Shown here: positions 9,223 to 18,879 of the stretch, piece after piece
Position numbering within the stretch: position 1 is the stretch's first letter
How the letters are laid out: every line of letters starts with the position of its first letter
DNA from: Chryseolinea soli
GTDB taxonomy: Bacteria; Bacteroidota; Bacteroidia; Cytophagales; Cyclobacteriaceae
Length of the DNA stretch: 64,000 nt
Reading direction: 5' to 3'
Assembly (NCBI RefSeq): GCF_003589925.1
Contig: NZ_CP032382.1
Location: 2,294,001-2,358,000, forward strand
Program-made: the position numbers and the translations under genes
Notes under the pieces: generated by a model
Told to the model about the DNA's origin: nothing
The model's input: only the letters and a program-made list of their open reading frames with translations
Databases searched by the model: none

Positions 9223-10569
9223 ATGCGTAGTACACGAAGAGAATTCATCAAACGATCCACCGCCATTTCCATGGGTGCGTTGGCGTTCAGTGCAAAGAGT
9301 TATGCCAACATCATCGGCGCCAACGACCGCGTGCGGGTGGGAGTAGTGGGTTTTTCCGACCGGTTCAGGGGAGCGCTGTTGCCCTCGTTCATGAATCACT
9401 ACAAAGAACTCAACTTCGACATCGTGGCGGTTTCCGATATCTGGAAATATCGCCGCGAAGAAGGACAAGCTTATCTGAAAGAAAAATTCGGCCACGACAT
9501 CAAGGCTTGTGTGAACAACGATGAGTTGTACAAGACCAAAGACATCGACGCGGTGATCATCAGCACGGCTGACTTTCAGCATGCGCTGCACACCATCGAA
9601 GCCGTGAAAGCCGGATGCGACACCTACACGGAGAAGCCTTTTGCCGAAACCATGGAAGACAATCGCGCGGCACTGAAGGCTGTTCGCGAATCCAAGAAGA
9701 TCGTGCAGATCGGATCGCAACGCCGCAGTGGCAAAAACTATCATGCAGCCAACGACTTTATAAAAAGCGGCAAGTTCGGCAACATCACCATGGTGGAACT
9801 GACCTGGAACGTTAACCAGCCAGGCCGTTGGCGCAGGCCCGAAATGGTGGCAAAACTGCGCGAGGCCGACACCGACTGGAAACGGTTTTTGATGAACCGC
9901 CCCGTGGAGGCTTTCGATCCCCGGAAATACCTGGAGTTCCGTTTGTTCTGGCCCTATTCTTCCGGCATGCCCGGCCAATGGATGAGCCACCAGATCGACA
10001 CCGTGCATTGGTTCAGCGGCTTGAAACATCCGCGCAGCGCCGTATCCAATGGTGGCATTTACCAATGGAAAGACGGCCGCAAGAATTGGGACACCACCAC
10101 CGTGGTCTTCGACTATGGACCGGAAACCGACCCGACGTCGGGCTTCCAGGTGATCTTTACCTCGCGGATGCACAATGGCGACGAAAATCCCGCGGAGATC
10201 TATTACGCCAACGGCGGTGAGCTGAACCTGAACACCAACAAAGTATCCGACAAAGGAGGGCTTTCCGAGAAAATGGCCAGCGCCATGGGCATGCACGCCA
10301 ACCTCTTGCCCGACCTCGACCTCACGGCATCGGCCGAAAAAGTAGTGACCTCCGCCAACACGGGCGGCGACTCACTCACGTCGGCCCACATGCGCAACTG
10401 GATGGAATGCGTGCGCAGCCGCCAGGAGCCCAACGCGCCGGTCGAAGCCGGATATTCACACGCCATTGCCAGCATGATGTCAACCGCCGCAGCCCACACC
10501 GGCTCGCGCGCCACCTTCGACGAAAAGACACAAGAAGTGATGGCCAACGGCAAACCGTTCAAGTACTAG
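9223..10569 (+). CDS. Gfo/Idh/MocA family oxidoreductase, Tat-exported
   Basis: NAD(P)-dependent sugar oxidoreductase family, 448 residues. The N-terminus STRREFIKRSTAISMGA is a twin-arginine signal, so the folded enzyme is probably exported to the periplasm. The Rossmann strand RVRVGVVGFSDR follows at about residue 35. The family's catalytic EKP motif is present (YTEKPFAETMEDN). The C-terminal alpha/beta domain carries HQIDTVHWF. It follows the GMC gene by 50 bp and is followed by a strong terminator. Substrate unknown; periplasmic sugar or glycoside oxidation is inferred from the neighbours. Confidence 0.9.
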   Translation: MRSTRREFIKRSTAISMGALAFSAKSYANIIGANDRVRVGVVGFSDRFRGALLPSFMNHYKELNFDIVAVSDIWKYRREEGQAYLKEKFGHDIKACVNNDELYKTKDIDAVIISTADFQHALHTIEAVKAGCDTYTEKPFAETMEDNRAALKAVRESKKIVQIGSQRRSGKNYHAANDFIKSGKFGNITMVELTWNVNQPGRWRRPEMVAKLREADTDWKRFLMNRPVEAFDPRKYLEFRLFWPYSSGMPGQWMSHQIDTVHWFSGLKHPRSAVSNGGIYQWKDGRKNWDTTTVVFDYGPETDPTSGFQVIFTSRMHNGDENPAEIYYANGGELNLNTNKVSDKGGLSEKMASAMGMHANLLPDLDLTASAEKVVTSANTGGDSLTSAHMRNWMECVRSRQEPNAPVEAGYSHAIASMMSTAAAHTGSRATFDEKTQEVMANGKPFKY

Positions 10570-10587
10570 TAATCCATGTTTTTAATG

Positions 10588-10636
10588 CCTGCATTCCTGT
10601 CGCGAAAAATCAACGACAGGAATGCGGGAGTTTTTT
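10588..10636 (+). terminator. Rho-independent terminator inside the oxidoreductase group
   Basis: Arms 10588-10602 and 10614-10628 pair over 15 positions (one G-T pair) around an 11-nt loop and are followed by AGTTTTTTC. It separates the Gfo/Idh gene from the DUF6807 gene, whose ATG lies 14 bp further on, so it may reduce rather than abolish downstream expression. Confidence 0.85.
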
Positions 10637-10649
10637 CTGAACGCACCCT

Positions 10650-11693
10650 ATGAAAAAAATATTCCTCTTCTTCCTCCTGTTGATGCAGCTTTCACTGATC
10701 GCGCAAAAGAAAAACGACGACGGTTTTCACCTCGTCGATCAAATGGATAAAAAGCAAATCGATGTGCTCTACAACGGCAAGTTGCTCACCTCCTATTACT
10801 ACGCCGACTCGGCCATGAAGCCTATTCTTTATCCGATCAACTCCCTGGGGGGCATTACCGTGACACGCGGATGGCCCATGGCGCCGCGTCCGGGCGAACG
10901 TGTAGACCACCCGCATCACCTGGGGATGTGGTTGAATTATGAATATGTGAACGGCCTCGACTTCTGGAACAATTCCACGGCCATCCCTTTCAAGGACCGC
11001 GCGCACTATGGCAGCATCGTGCACCAGGCCGTGGTGCAAAGCTCGCCCGGCAAGGACAAGGCGAAGCTGGAAGTGACGGCGAATTGGGTCGACCATTATG
11101 GCAAGATCCTGTTGAAGGAAAAGACACTGTACACGTTCCAGGTAGAAGACAATAACTTTATCATCGATCGCACCACGCAGCTCACGGCTGTGGTGCCCAC
11201 CGTTCAGTTCAATGATGTGAAAGACGGATTTCTCGGCATCCGCGTGGCCCGTCAACTGGAACACCCTTCCGATGAAGCCCAGATCTTTGTGGACAATCAG
11301 GGGAACTATACATCGGTGCCCGCCATTAGCAACGAGGGTGTCACGGGCGAATACCTCAGCAGCGAGGGAAAGAAAGGCAACGACGTGTGGGGCACCCGTG
11401 GCACGTGGGTGAGCTTGCGTGGGAAGATCAATCGTCAACCGGTGTCCATCACCATCATCGATCACCCAAAAAATGCCGGATACCCTACCTACTGGCATGC
11501 GCGCGGCTATGGTTTGTTTGCGGCTAACCCGTTGGGACAAGACGTGTTTAGCAAGGGCACGGAGAAGCTAAACCTGGCATTGAAAAAAGATGAATCCACG
11601 ACATTCCGTTATCGCGTGGTGATTCGGTCGGGAAGCGAGTTGCCGGTCGAAGCGATTGGCAAACTGGCCAAGTCGTTTGCAAAAGTGAAGTAG
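10650..11693 (+). CDS. DUF6807 (PmoA-like) family secreted protein
   Basis: 347 residues with a signal peptide (MKKIFLFFLLLMQLSLIAQ), so periplasmic or secreted. The motif VDHPHHLGMWLNY and the later TYWHARGYGLFAANPLG are typical of the DUF6807 family, which in Bacteroidota is commonly found beside Gfo/Idh oxidoreductases and is linked to carbohydrate use; the reaction is not established to my knowledge. It is the third gene of the plus-strand group, placed just behind a terminator. Its stop codon is 2 bp from the stop of the convergent subtilase gene. Confidence 0.8.
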   Translation: MKKIFLFFLLLMQLSLIAQKKNDDGFHLVDQMDKKQIDVLYNGKLLTSYYYADSAMKPILYPINSLGGITVTRGWPMAPRPGERVDHPHHLGMWLNYEYVNGLDFWNNSTAIPFKDRAHYGSIVHQAVVQSSPGKDKAKLEVTANWVDHYGKILLKEKTLYTFQVEDNNFIIDRTTQLTAVVPTVQFNDVKDGFLGIRVARQLEHPSDEAQIFVDNQGNYTSVPAISNEGVTGEYLSSEGKKGNDVWGTRGTWVSLRGKINRQPVSITIIDHPKNAGYPTYWHARGYGLFAANPLGQDVFSKGTEKLNLALKKDESTTFRYRVVIRSGSELPVEAIGKLAKSFAKVK

Positions 11694-11695
11694 CC

Positions 11696-14600
11696 CTAGC
11701 GCAGGATCACGATCTTCAGCGTCCGTGATGCGCCGGTGGCGGTTGTTACGATGAGGGTATACACCCCGTTGGCCAGCTGGCTTAGGTTGAGGGGATAATC
11801 ATTCAGCTTGCCCTCAGCGTATTCGTCCAGTACATGTTGTCCTTGTGCGTTGAAGAGACTGAGCACGGCGTTTTCTCTTCCCGGATAATTTATCGCTACC
11901 AGGGCGGTGTTCACCGGGTTGGGATGGGCTGTTAGCTGATTCCCAATGCCCGGTTCAGCGTTTGTAACGATATCGATGTGTTGTGTAGACCTGCTCTGAC
12001 AATAGTTCGATGCTGTCACGGTTAGCGAAACTACATAGGTGCCCAGGGCGTCATAGACGTGCGTCGGGCTCTTGTCGTTGCTTTCTGTGCCATCGCCAAA
12101 TTCCCAGAACCATTCGGCATCGGGCGTGTCGTCGGGCGTGAATTGAACGGGCGTGCCGGGTGTGAGATCGACCGACATGGTGAAGGCTGCGGAGGGCACG
12201 GGTTTCACCGTCACGGTGAGCGCGTCGGGTGACGTGCAATTCAGAGCATTGTCGCGCACCACCACGTTGTAGGTGCCCGCGGTGCTCACCTCGATGCTTT
12301 GTGTTTTCTCACCCGTGTTCCAGGTATATTCATCGGCCTCATTTACGGAAAGTATCACCGACTCGCCGTCGCACAGTACAGGGCTGCGCGAAGTCGTGAT
12401 GGTGGGATTGGACTTCACAAATATATGCGCCGCTGTGCGCAGGCTTTCATAGGATTTTTCGGCGTTTGAAACGTACAGCACCGTGTCGTTGAACATGGCC
12501 GGGGTGGAGAGGTCGGTGCCGGTGTGGATTGGCGCGCCGCCGGTAAAATCTTTGTACCAGTTGAACTTGGTTGCTCCCGTGGCGTGTAACAAGGCGCTGG
12601 ATCCAAAGCAGACCTCGACATCAGCAACGGCTGGCATAGGCGCTTTCAGTGTGTAGTTGTAGACCGAGTCGGCATATTTGGCGCTGGTGATCGCATCGAC
12701 CGTGTTGCTGGCCGCGTGCAGGGCGAAAGCGATCGTGATCTCTTGGCCGGCGGCGATGGTGTAGGGCCCTGAGGCTACTGCATGGCTCACGTCATTGCCC
12801 GTGGTGGGATCACCTGCCTGGATCTTGGTGAGGCCGCTGGAAATGGACAGGAATTTTTCGCTGTCGGTATAGCCGTCATAAACCCCAAAGGGATTTCCGG
12901 CAATGGTCTGATCATTGTCGATGGCATAGTACTGAGGCTTCGAGCTCAGCATCTGGATGCCCACCGTCGGCGAAGTGGTGGGCAGCGCCGGATAGATATA
13001 GCCCAAGCGCGTGGCGGCATCCCAGGAGGCGCGATCTCCGGCACCGCTGTTCTCCACATCCCAATCGGCATACAGACCCATGTAAAAACCGTTGAACGCG
13101 GTAGCAGCCGTGTTTTTGATCTTGTATTCCAGGATGATAAAATTTTGATAGGGTACATTTTTCCAAACCAGGCTGCGATACGAAACGAGCAATGACGCAG
13201 ACGCCGCATCCGGGGCATTTTGAAATGCGCCGCTCACTTCGGAATAGGAGCGTGTGCCCGGTGTCGATTTCATGATCTTGGTGGCCGAGGTAAAGTCCTG
13301 GTCGTACTGACCACTCAAAGCCCGCACATTGTTGAACAGCACCGATGAAGAAGTTCCCATGATCACCCCCATCTCATACAACAGCGACCGGTCGTTGTAA
13401 ATAAATCCCGAGCCGTTGGTTTGCGATTCGGGGTTGGAAAAACCGATGCGACCTGCGGAGCTGAGGGTGGTGGTGATGTTATTTTCATTGATGTCGATAA
13501 ACGACGGCACGACAAAATTTAACAATTGAAAGTCTTCATAGGCGCCGTCTTTGAATGTGAGCAGGATTTCGATCGGCTGATCGATGGGCACGGTGGGCGA
13601 GAGCGACAGCTTCAACGGCGTGTTGGTGTTGCGCACCTTGCCATTCTCTGCGATGGTTCCCAGGTTAACAACATTCTGGGTGATGGTGATAAAGGTCGAG
13701 GATGACGAAAGCGTAACGGTCAGTCCACTGGACGAGGCTTTCAGATAATTTGTAAAATCAAAATACAAATTGGCATCGTCGCCCCGGTCCGGGGGTGTGC
13801 CATCATCTTTCACCAGCAGTTGTTTGCTGGCGCGGATGGAAGGACTCTGAAAGGTCAGCGCGTTGGCGATGTCCAGGCGGCCTTTGCCCAACTTGTTGAT
13901 GTAGCCGGGATTTTTGTCATACAGGGTTGCATCGGATGAAATTCTCAACTGCTCCGCCACTTGCAAGGGGGTCAGGGACGGATCTACCGTCCACAACAGG
14001 GCGGCGGCGCCGGAGACGATGGGTGCCGAAAAAGAAGTGCCGCCGTCCTGGCCATAGCTGTTGTCGAAGGTGGTCGTGTAAATGTTGGAGCCCGGGGCAG
14101 AGAGGTCTACCGTGCCGCCGTAGTTTGAAAAGGAAGAGCGGACATCATTTTCATCAGAGGCCGCAACGGACAATACGTTGTCGTAGGCTGCGGGGTATAA
14201 TGGTGACTCCACGTTGCTGTTGCCGGCAGCGGCGACTACCAAGCATCCCAGATCAAGTGTCACGTGGTTGATGAGGTCTTGGGCGATGCTGCTGGCGTTG
14301 CTTCCGCCCCAGGAACAGTTGATGATCTTTGCGCCGTGGGTGGCCACATACAACACACCAAAATAGGTATTGGAAGAATAAGAGGACGCGTTGTCAGGCT
14401 GATCGTCGGAGTAGTGCTTGGTGAACAACAATTTGCTTTTGAAGCCCACGCCCGCAATGCCGATGCCGTTGTTTGTTGCCGCCGCCGCGCAGCCGGCCAC
14501 CATGGTGCCGTGACCAAAAAGATTTCCTTTGGGCACGGAAGGATCATTGTCGCCAATAAATCCCGGTGTGCCGACCAGCGAAGCTTTGGCGCCGGAAAAA

Positions 14601-15235
14601 TCCCAGCCGCGGTTGTTGTCGATATAGCCGTCGCCGTTGTTGTCGAGGCCATCGAGTGGCTCGGCCGGGTCAATATAAAGTTGGCTTTGTAGGTCGGGGT
14701 GATCCAGGTCGCCGCCGCTGTCGACAATGCCGATCACGATCGATGCATCGCCCTGCGTGACGTCCCAGGCTTCGTAGGCGCGAATCACCTGGAGATAGTA
14801 TTGCGAACCGATGGAGGCATCGTTCGGAGTCATCAGGGAAGACACGGTGAATTCCGGCTCCACCGTTTCGAAATATCCGGTGGCATAAAGTTCCTCGATG
14901 TAGTCATCCATCGACCGGCTTTTGTCGAAGGCAAGTTGGTAGTACAGTGAAATGTCGACGTTCAGTTTGCGGGGACCGAGACGTCCCTGTGATTTTTGCC
15001 GCTCGGCCTGCGACACGAAAGGTCGTGGCTGGGCCGACCGGATGGCGGCGGGCATTCGTGCGTTGGCGGATTTGGATTCAAAAATGCCTTTGTATTCAGG
15101 CTTGAGTTTTACCCACACCGAACCGGGAACATAGCTGGCGGGGTCAAGACGCCTTGCCGGCACTTTGCCCGTCTGGCCTTGCGCGCAAAGGAACAGGAGA
15201 ACCCCCAGAAAAGTTGTCGCCAGCCGAGCCTGCAT
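11696..15235 (-). CDS. Secreted S8 subtilisin-like protease with PKD and T9SS sorting domain
   Basis: 1179 residues. I chose the ATG at 15235 over a TTG three codons upstream because it gives a clean signal peptide (MQARLATTFLGVLLFLCAQG). The subtilisin triad is complete: Asp172 (IVDSGGDLDHP), His242 (GHGTMVAG) and Ser401 (GTSFSAP), with the oxyanion Asn339 in AAAGNS. A long beta-rich middle region follows, then an Ig-like adhesin segment and a PKD domain (EFGDGTESNDKSPTHVY). The last 80 residues, from HPNPVNTAL to TLKIVILR, are a type A C-terminal sorting domain for the type IX secretion system. It is likely released or anchored at the cell surface for protein degradation. It stands alone as a transcript. 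Confidence 0.92.
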   Translation of the reverse strand: MQARLATTFLGVLLFLCAQGQTGKVPARRLDPASYVPGSVWVKLKPEYKGIFESKSANARMPAAIRSAQPRPFVSQAERQKSQGRLGPRKLNVDISLYYQLAFDKSRSMDDYIEELYATGYFETVEPEFTVSSLMTPNDASIGSQYYLQVIRAYEAWDVTQGDASIVIGIVDSGGDLDHPDLQSQLYIDPAEPLDGLDNNGDGYIDNNRGWDFSGAKASLVGTPGFIGDNDPSVPKGNLFGHGTMVAGCAAAATNNGIGIAGVGFKSKLLFTKHYSDDQPDNASSYSSNTYFGVLYVATHGAKIINCSWGGSNASSIAQDLINHVTLDLGCLVVAAAGNSNVESPLYPAAYDNVLSVAASDENDVRSSFSNYGGTVDLSAPGSNIYTTTFDNSYGQDGGTSFSAPIVSGAAALLWTVDPSLTPLQVAEQLRISSDATLYDKNPGYINKLGKGRLDIANALTFQSPSIRASKQLLVKDDGTPPDRGDDANLYFDFTNYLKASSSGLTVTLSSSSTFITITQNVVNLGTIAENGKVRNTNTPLKLSLSPTVPIDQPIEILLTFKDGAYEDFQLLNFVVPSFIDINENNITTTLSSAGRIGFSNPESQTNGSGFIYNDRSLLYEMGVIMGTSSSVLFNNVRALSGQYDQDFTSATKIMKSTPGTRSYSEVSGAFQNAPDAASASLLVSYRSLVWKNVPYQNFIILEYKIKNTAATAFNGFYMGLYADWDVENSGAGDRASWDAATRLGYIYPALPTTSPTVGIQMLSSKPQYYAIDNDQTIAGNPFGVYDGYTDSEKFLSISSGLTKIQAGDPTTGNDVSHAVASGPYTIAAGQEITIAFALHAASNTVDAITSAKYADSVYNYTLKAPMPAVADVEVCFGSSALLHATGATKFNWYKDFTGGAPIHTGTDLSTPAMFNDTVLYVSNAEKSYESLRTAAHIFVKSNPTITTSRSPVLCDGESVILSVNEADEYTWNTGEKTQSIEVSTAGTYNVVVRDNALNCTSPDALTVTVKPVPSAAFTMSVDLTPGTPVQFTPDDTPDAEWFWEFGDGTESNDKSPTHVYDALGTYVVSLTVTASNYCQSRSTQHIDIVTNAEPGIGNQLTAHPNPVNTALVAINYPGRENAVLSLFNAQGQHVLDEYAEGKLNDYPLNLSQLANGVYTLIVTTATGASRTLKIVILR

Positions 15236-15338
15236 GCCTGCCAAATTTTTTTAGATCAATACTAAATACACCGGACGATATTAAAGGTAAGAAGGGATCG
15301 ACAAAGAAACGCTCGAAAACACGAGAATTAATGTTTCC

Positions 15339-16670
15339 TTAAATCATGCCCCGGGCCTTCAGTTCCAGGTATTTGTTGATGGTGTTCACGGTCAGGTGCT
15401 CGGGCGTGGTGAGCAGGGCCTGGATGCCGTGTTGGGACAGCTCTTTGGCGATGAGTTTTTTGTCGTAGCTGAACTTCTCGGCGATGGCTTTGTAGTAGAC
15501 CTCCTTCAACCCTTCGGCGGGTGTTTCGAGGAAGCTTTTCATTTCCGTGTTCTCAAAGAAGATCACTACCAATAAATGCTGTTGCGCCAATCGTTTCAAA
15601 TACGGCAACTGGCGGTGAAGACCATGGATGGACTCGAAGTTGGTGAAAAGCAACAGCAGGCTGCGCTGGGTCACTTTGCGCCGCACGTGCGCAAAGAGGG
15701 TGGAATAGTCCGTTTCGCGGTAGGCGGTTTTCTGGTTGTAGAGCACCTCCAGGATCTGGAACATCTGGTTGTTCTGGCGACTGGCCGGCAACATGGTGCC
15801 GATCTTGTCTTGAAAGGTGATGAGCCCGGCCTTGTCCGATTTTTTTAGCGCCACACTGGAAATGACCAGGCTGGCGTTGATGGCATAGTCGAGCAAGCTC
15901 AGCCCGTTGAAAGGCATTTGCATGACGCGTCCCTTGTCGATGAGGCTGTAGACCTGTTGTGAGCGCTCGTCCTGGTAGTGGTTCACCATGAAATGATTTT
16001 TGCGCGCCGTAGCTTTCCAGTTGATGGTGCGGAAATCGTCGCCGTTCACATATTCCTTGATGGACTCGAATTCCATGTTTTGACCGATGCGGCGGATCTT
16101 TTTGATCCCGTATTCGGTGAGGCGGTTGGAGATGGCCAGCAACTCGTACTTGCGCATCTGGATATAAGACGGATACACCGGCACCAACGCATCGCCCGAG
16201 AAGCGAAACCGGCGCGAGAAAAGTCCCAGGGGTGAACGCGCAAATACATTCACGGCGCCAAACGAGTACTCGCCCCGTTTTGTAGGACGCAGAAAATATT
16301 TGATGACCTTCTTCTCTCCCGGAAGAATTTCCAGGGGAAACGTGAGGTCGCGCCGTTGGAATTGGTGCGGTATTTCATCGATCACCTGCAGCGCCACCTT
16401 GAACAAATAGAAATTTTCGAGGTGGATGCGGATCTCGTTGTCGTCACCGTTGGAAAGCTTTTCGGGGGTGAAGCGAGAGCCGTGCAGGCCGCGTCGCGTG
16501 CGGAAAAGCAGGATGATGTCCGTGACCATCACCGCGAGCACAAGATAGAACAGTCCCTTCGGCACCATGGTCCACGCATCGGCAATAAAACTGACGATGA
16601 AGGCGACCACCACCGCGCCGAGGGCGATGAAGAGGCGGTTGTTGAGGTATAGCGCGCGCAGCAGTTTCAC
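15339..16670 (-). CDS. DUF58 domain-containing membrane protein
   Basis: 443 residues with two N-terminal membrane segments (about residues 12-50) and a cytoplasmic DUF58/vWA-like region. The family signature is clear: YVNGDDFRTINWKATAR. The gene starts with GTG immediately after the MoxR stop codon (TAAGTG), so the two are translationally coupled. MoxR ATPases and DUF58 proteins are known partners in metal-insertion or envelope-stress complexes (in Bacteroides, the aerotolerance Bat region). The precise target is unknown. Confidence 0.9.
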   Translation of the reverse strand: MKLLRALYLNNRLFIALGAVVVAFIVSFIADAWTMVPKGLFYLVLAVMVTDIILLFRTRRGLHGSRFTPEKLSNGDDNEIRIHLENFYLFKVALQVIDEIPHQFQRRDLTFPLEILPGEKKVIKYFLRPTKRGEYSFGAVNVFARSPLGLFSRRFRFSGDALVPVYPSYIQMRKYELLAISNRLTEYGIKKIRRIGQNMEFESIKEYVNGDDFRTINWKATARKNHFMVNHYQDERSQQVYSLIDKGRVMQMPFNGLSLLDYAINASLVISSVALKKSDKAGLITFQDKIGTMLPASRQNNQMFQILEVLYNQKTAYRETDYSTLFAHVRRKVTQRSLLLLFTNFESIHGLHRQLPYLKRLAQQHLLVVIFFENTEMKSFLETPAEGLKEVYYKAIAEKFSYDKKLIAKELSQHGIQALLTTPEHLTVNTINKYLELKARGMI

Positions 16671-17648
16671 TTAGCGGGGCACTTCAATTTTGTCTACGAT
16701 CTGTTTCACCACGTCATCGGTGGTCACGCCTTCCATTTCTTTGTCGGGCGTGAGGATCACGCGGTGGCGCAATACGGGGAGGGCAATCACCTTCACGTCT
16801 TCGGGGGTCACAAAGTCGCGACCGTTCAGGGCTGCGAAGGCTTTCGTTGCGTTCAGGATCGCCACCGAGGCGCGTGGCGAAGCGCCAAGGAACAGCGCGG
16901 GACTGTTGCGGGTCTCGTGGATGATCTGGGCGATATAGCGCAGTACGTTGTCTTCCACATGAAGTTGGCGGACCACTTCACGGTAATTACGGATCTCTTC
17001 GGCCGAGAGCACGGCCGTTACGCCGGTGAGCGGTTGTGAGTTTTTGCGTTGGTGATGTCCGGTGAGGATGGAAACTTCCTGGTCCAGCGAAGGGTACGTC
17101 ACTTGGATCTTGAAGAGGAAACGATCCAACTGTGCTTCGGGCAGACGATAGGTGCCTTCGTGTTCGATGGGGTTTTGCGTGGCCACCACGATGTAGGGAG
17201 GCTCCATGGCATAGGTGGTGCCGTCCACGGTAACTTGCCGTTCTTCCATCACCTCAAACAGGGCCGCCTGTGTTTTGGCGGGAGCGCGGTTGATCTCGTC
17301 GATGAGGACGATGTTGGAAAAGATCGGACCGGCCTTGAACTCAAAGGCGGAGTTCTTCACGTTGTAGATGGAGGTGCCCAACACATCCGAAGGCATGAGG
17401 TCGGGTGTGAATTGGATGCGGCTGAATTTTACGGAGATCACTTTCGACACCAGCTTTGCCGTTAGGGTCTTGGCCACGCCGGGAACGCCTTCAATGAGCA
17501 CGTGGCCGTCGGCGAGAATGGCGGTGATGATGAGGTCCACCATTTGCTCCTGGCCCACCAGGACCCTGCCTACTTCTTCTCTTATCTTTTTGATGCTTTC
17601 GTTGAGGGCGCGCAGGTCGAGCCGGCTTTCAAATACATTTTCTTCCAT
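16671..17648 (-). CDS. MoxR family AAA+ ATPase
   Basis: 325 residues. Walker A is GVPGVAKT, Walker B LIDEINRAPAKTQAALFEVME, and sensor 1 VATQNPIEHEGTY with the MoxR-type RFLFKIQ. MoxR proteins act as chaperone-like ATPases that mature or assemble partner complexes, usually together with a vWA or DUF58 protein. Here the partner is the directly following DUF58 gene. It lies 44 bp downstream of the DUF4350 gene in one minus-strand operon. Cytosolic. Confidence 0.94.
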   Translation of the reverse strand: MEENVFESRLDLRALNESIKKIREEVGRVLVGQEQMVDLIITAILADGHVLIEGVPGVAKTLTAKLVSKVISVKFSRIQFTPDLMPSDVLGTSIYNVKNSAFEFKAGPIFSNIVLIDEINRAPAKTQAALFEVMEERQVTVDGTTYAMEPPYIVVATQNPIEHEGTYRLPEAQLDRFLFKIQVTYPSLDQEVSILTGHHQRKNSQPLTGVTAVLSAEEIRNYREVVRQLHVEDNVLRYIAQIIHETRNSPALFLGASPRASVAILNATKAFAALNGRDFVTPEDVKVIALPVLRHRVILTPDKEMEGVTTDDVVKQIVDKIEVPR

Positions 17649-17692
17649 GATGTGTTTTTTTCTTGAGCGTTGTGGCCGGGGTTTGCAACGGT

Positions 17693-18871
17693 TTAGCGAT
17701 TGAATTTTTCCAGTCGTTCGTCAAACTCGATCAATATGTCGGCCAAAATAGTTTTGTTCTTTTGAATGTAGGCGATAATGTTCACCAGCGCGCGAACCTC
17801 CTCTTCCGGCTTCCCCGATTTTTGTGTCAGTGTGTGGACAAAATCTTCGTCGAACACAATGTGGGTCAGCCAATAGCGGGAGCGAAGCTGGTCTGCAAAA
17901 TAGTGAATTCTTTTTTCGGCGATGTTCTTATGTTCGGCGCGCTGGTAGTAGAGGTTGCCGATCGTGTGCACAAAGTCCAGCGTGGTGTTGGTCAGGGGTT
18001 TGATGATGGGGATGATGCGTTGCTTGCGCTTCATCTCAAAGAGCATGAACACCAGCAAGGCCACGAGGGTGATGTAGTAGGCCCATCGCAGCGGTTCGGT
18101 GGTGAGGATGAAACGCAGCGGCGTGGAGATCTCCCGGCGGCCCAGGTGATAGTATTCGGTCCACCACAGCGGCGAGGAGGGCAAATAGGAGAGCGTGTTG
18201 GAAAGGAAGCGGTGGTTTTGCCCGTTCAGCAGGTAGATGTTGGTGAACGCCATGGGTGTGCTGTTCAAAATAAAACTGCCCTTGCCCCACTTCACACGGA
18301 GGGTGATCGGCTGGTTCAATTCGTTCCGGGCAATCACCGTGGTGCGCGTGGTGTCGAACCGGGTGAAGTAGTTGTGGATGTTGCCTGTCCGGAACATGTA
18401 GTGTTGCGTGGTGTCCATTGCGGGGCTGGCAAACTTCAGGTAGCTGCTGTCCTGGTTGAAGAGGTTGTTGTTGCCGGAAAACAAAAAATCGGATGTGCGC
18501 AGATCCAGCGTGTCGCCAAATTGACTATAAAAGTAGTGCGCTGAGATGAACACGGAGCCGCCTCCGTTCACATGATCCAGTAAAACATCGGTGTCTTCTT
18601 TGGAGCCTGAAAAATTGGAAGCAACGATCAATACGTTGGCGGATTTCGGCAGGGAATCCTTTAGCTCGTAGAGGGTTTTATAGGTGTGATGAACGCCTTG
18701 TGGAAACAGCGCGGGCAACACGGCGTTGAAGACATAGGCGCCATAGGGATTCCGGTCTTCCTGTGCAAAAGTAATCGTCCAGTCGTGCTGCTTCGGACTC
18801 AATAACTTCACCGCCAGGAAAAGTCCGAAGGCCGAGCAGATGTAGAGCAGGTATTTCCAATCTTTCTTCAT
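17693..18871 (-). CDS. DUF4350 domain-containing protein
   Basis: 392 residues: an N-terminal membrane segment (YLLYICSAFGLFLAVKLL), a periplasmic DUF4350 domain of GATase-like fold (PYGAYVFNAVLPALFP, then ANVLIVASNFSG) and a second membrane segment (YYITLVALLVFMLFEM) before a cytoplasmic tail. It belongs to the conserved MoxR-DUF58-DUF4350-DUF4129 group and lies 8 bp downstream of the DUF4129 gene. It is probably a structural part of an envelope complex. Molecular function unknown. Confidence 0.85.
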   Translation of the reverse strand: MKKDWKYLLYICSAFGLFLAVKLLSPKQHDWTITFAQEDRNPYGAYVFNAVLPALFPQGVHHTYKTLYELKDSLPKSANVLIVASNFSGSKEDTDVLLDHVNGGGSVFISAHYFYSQFGDTLDLRTSDFLFSGNNNLFNQDSSYLKFASPAMDTTQHYMFRTGNIHNYFTRFDTTRTTVIARNELNQPITLRVKWGKGSFILNSTPMAFTNIYLLNGQNHRFLSNTLSYLPSSPLWWTEYYHLGRREISTPLRFILTTEPLRWAYYITLVALLVFMLFEMKRKQRIIPIIKPLTNTTLDFVHTIGNLYYQRAEHKNIAEKRIHYFADQLRSRYWLTHIVFDEDFVHTLTQKSGKPEEEVRALVNIIAYIQKNKTILADILIEFDERLEKFNR

Positions 18872-18879
18872 AAACGGCC

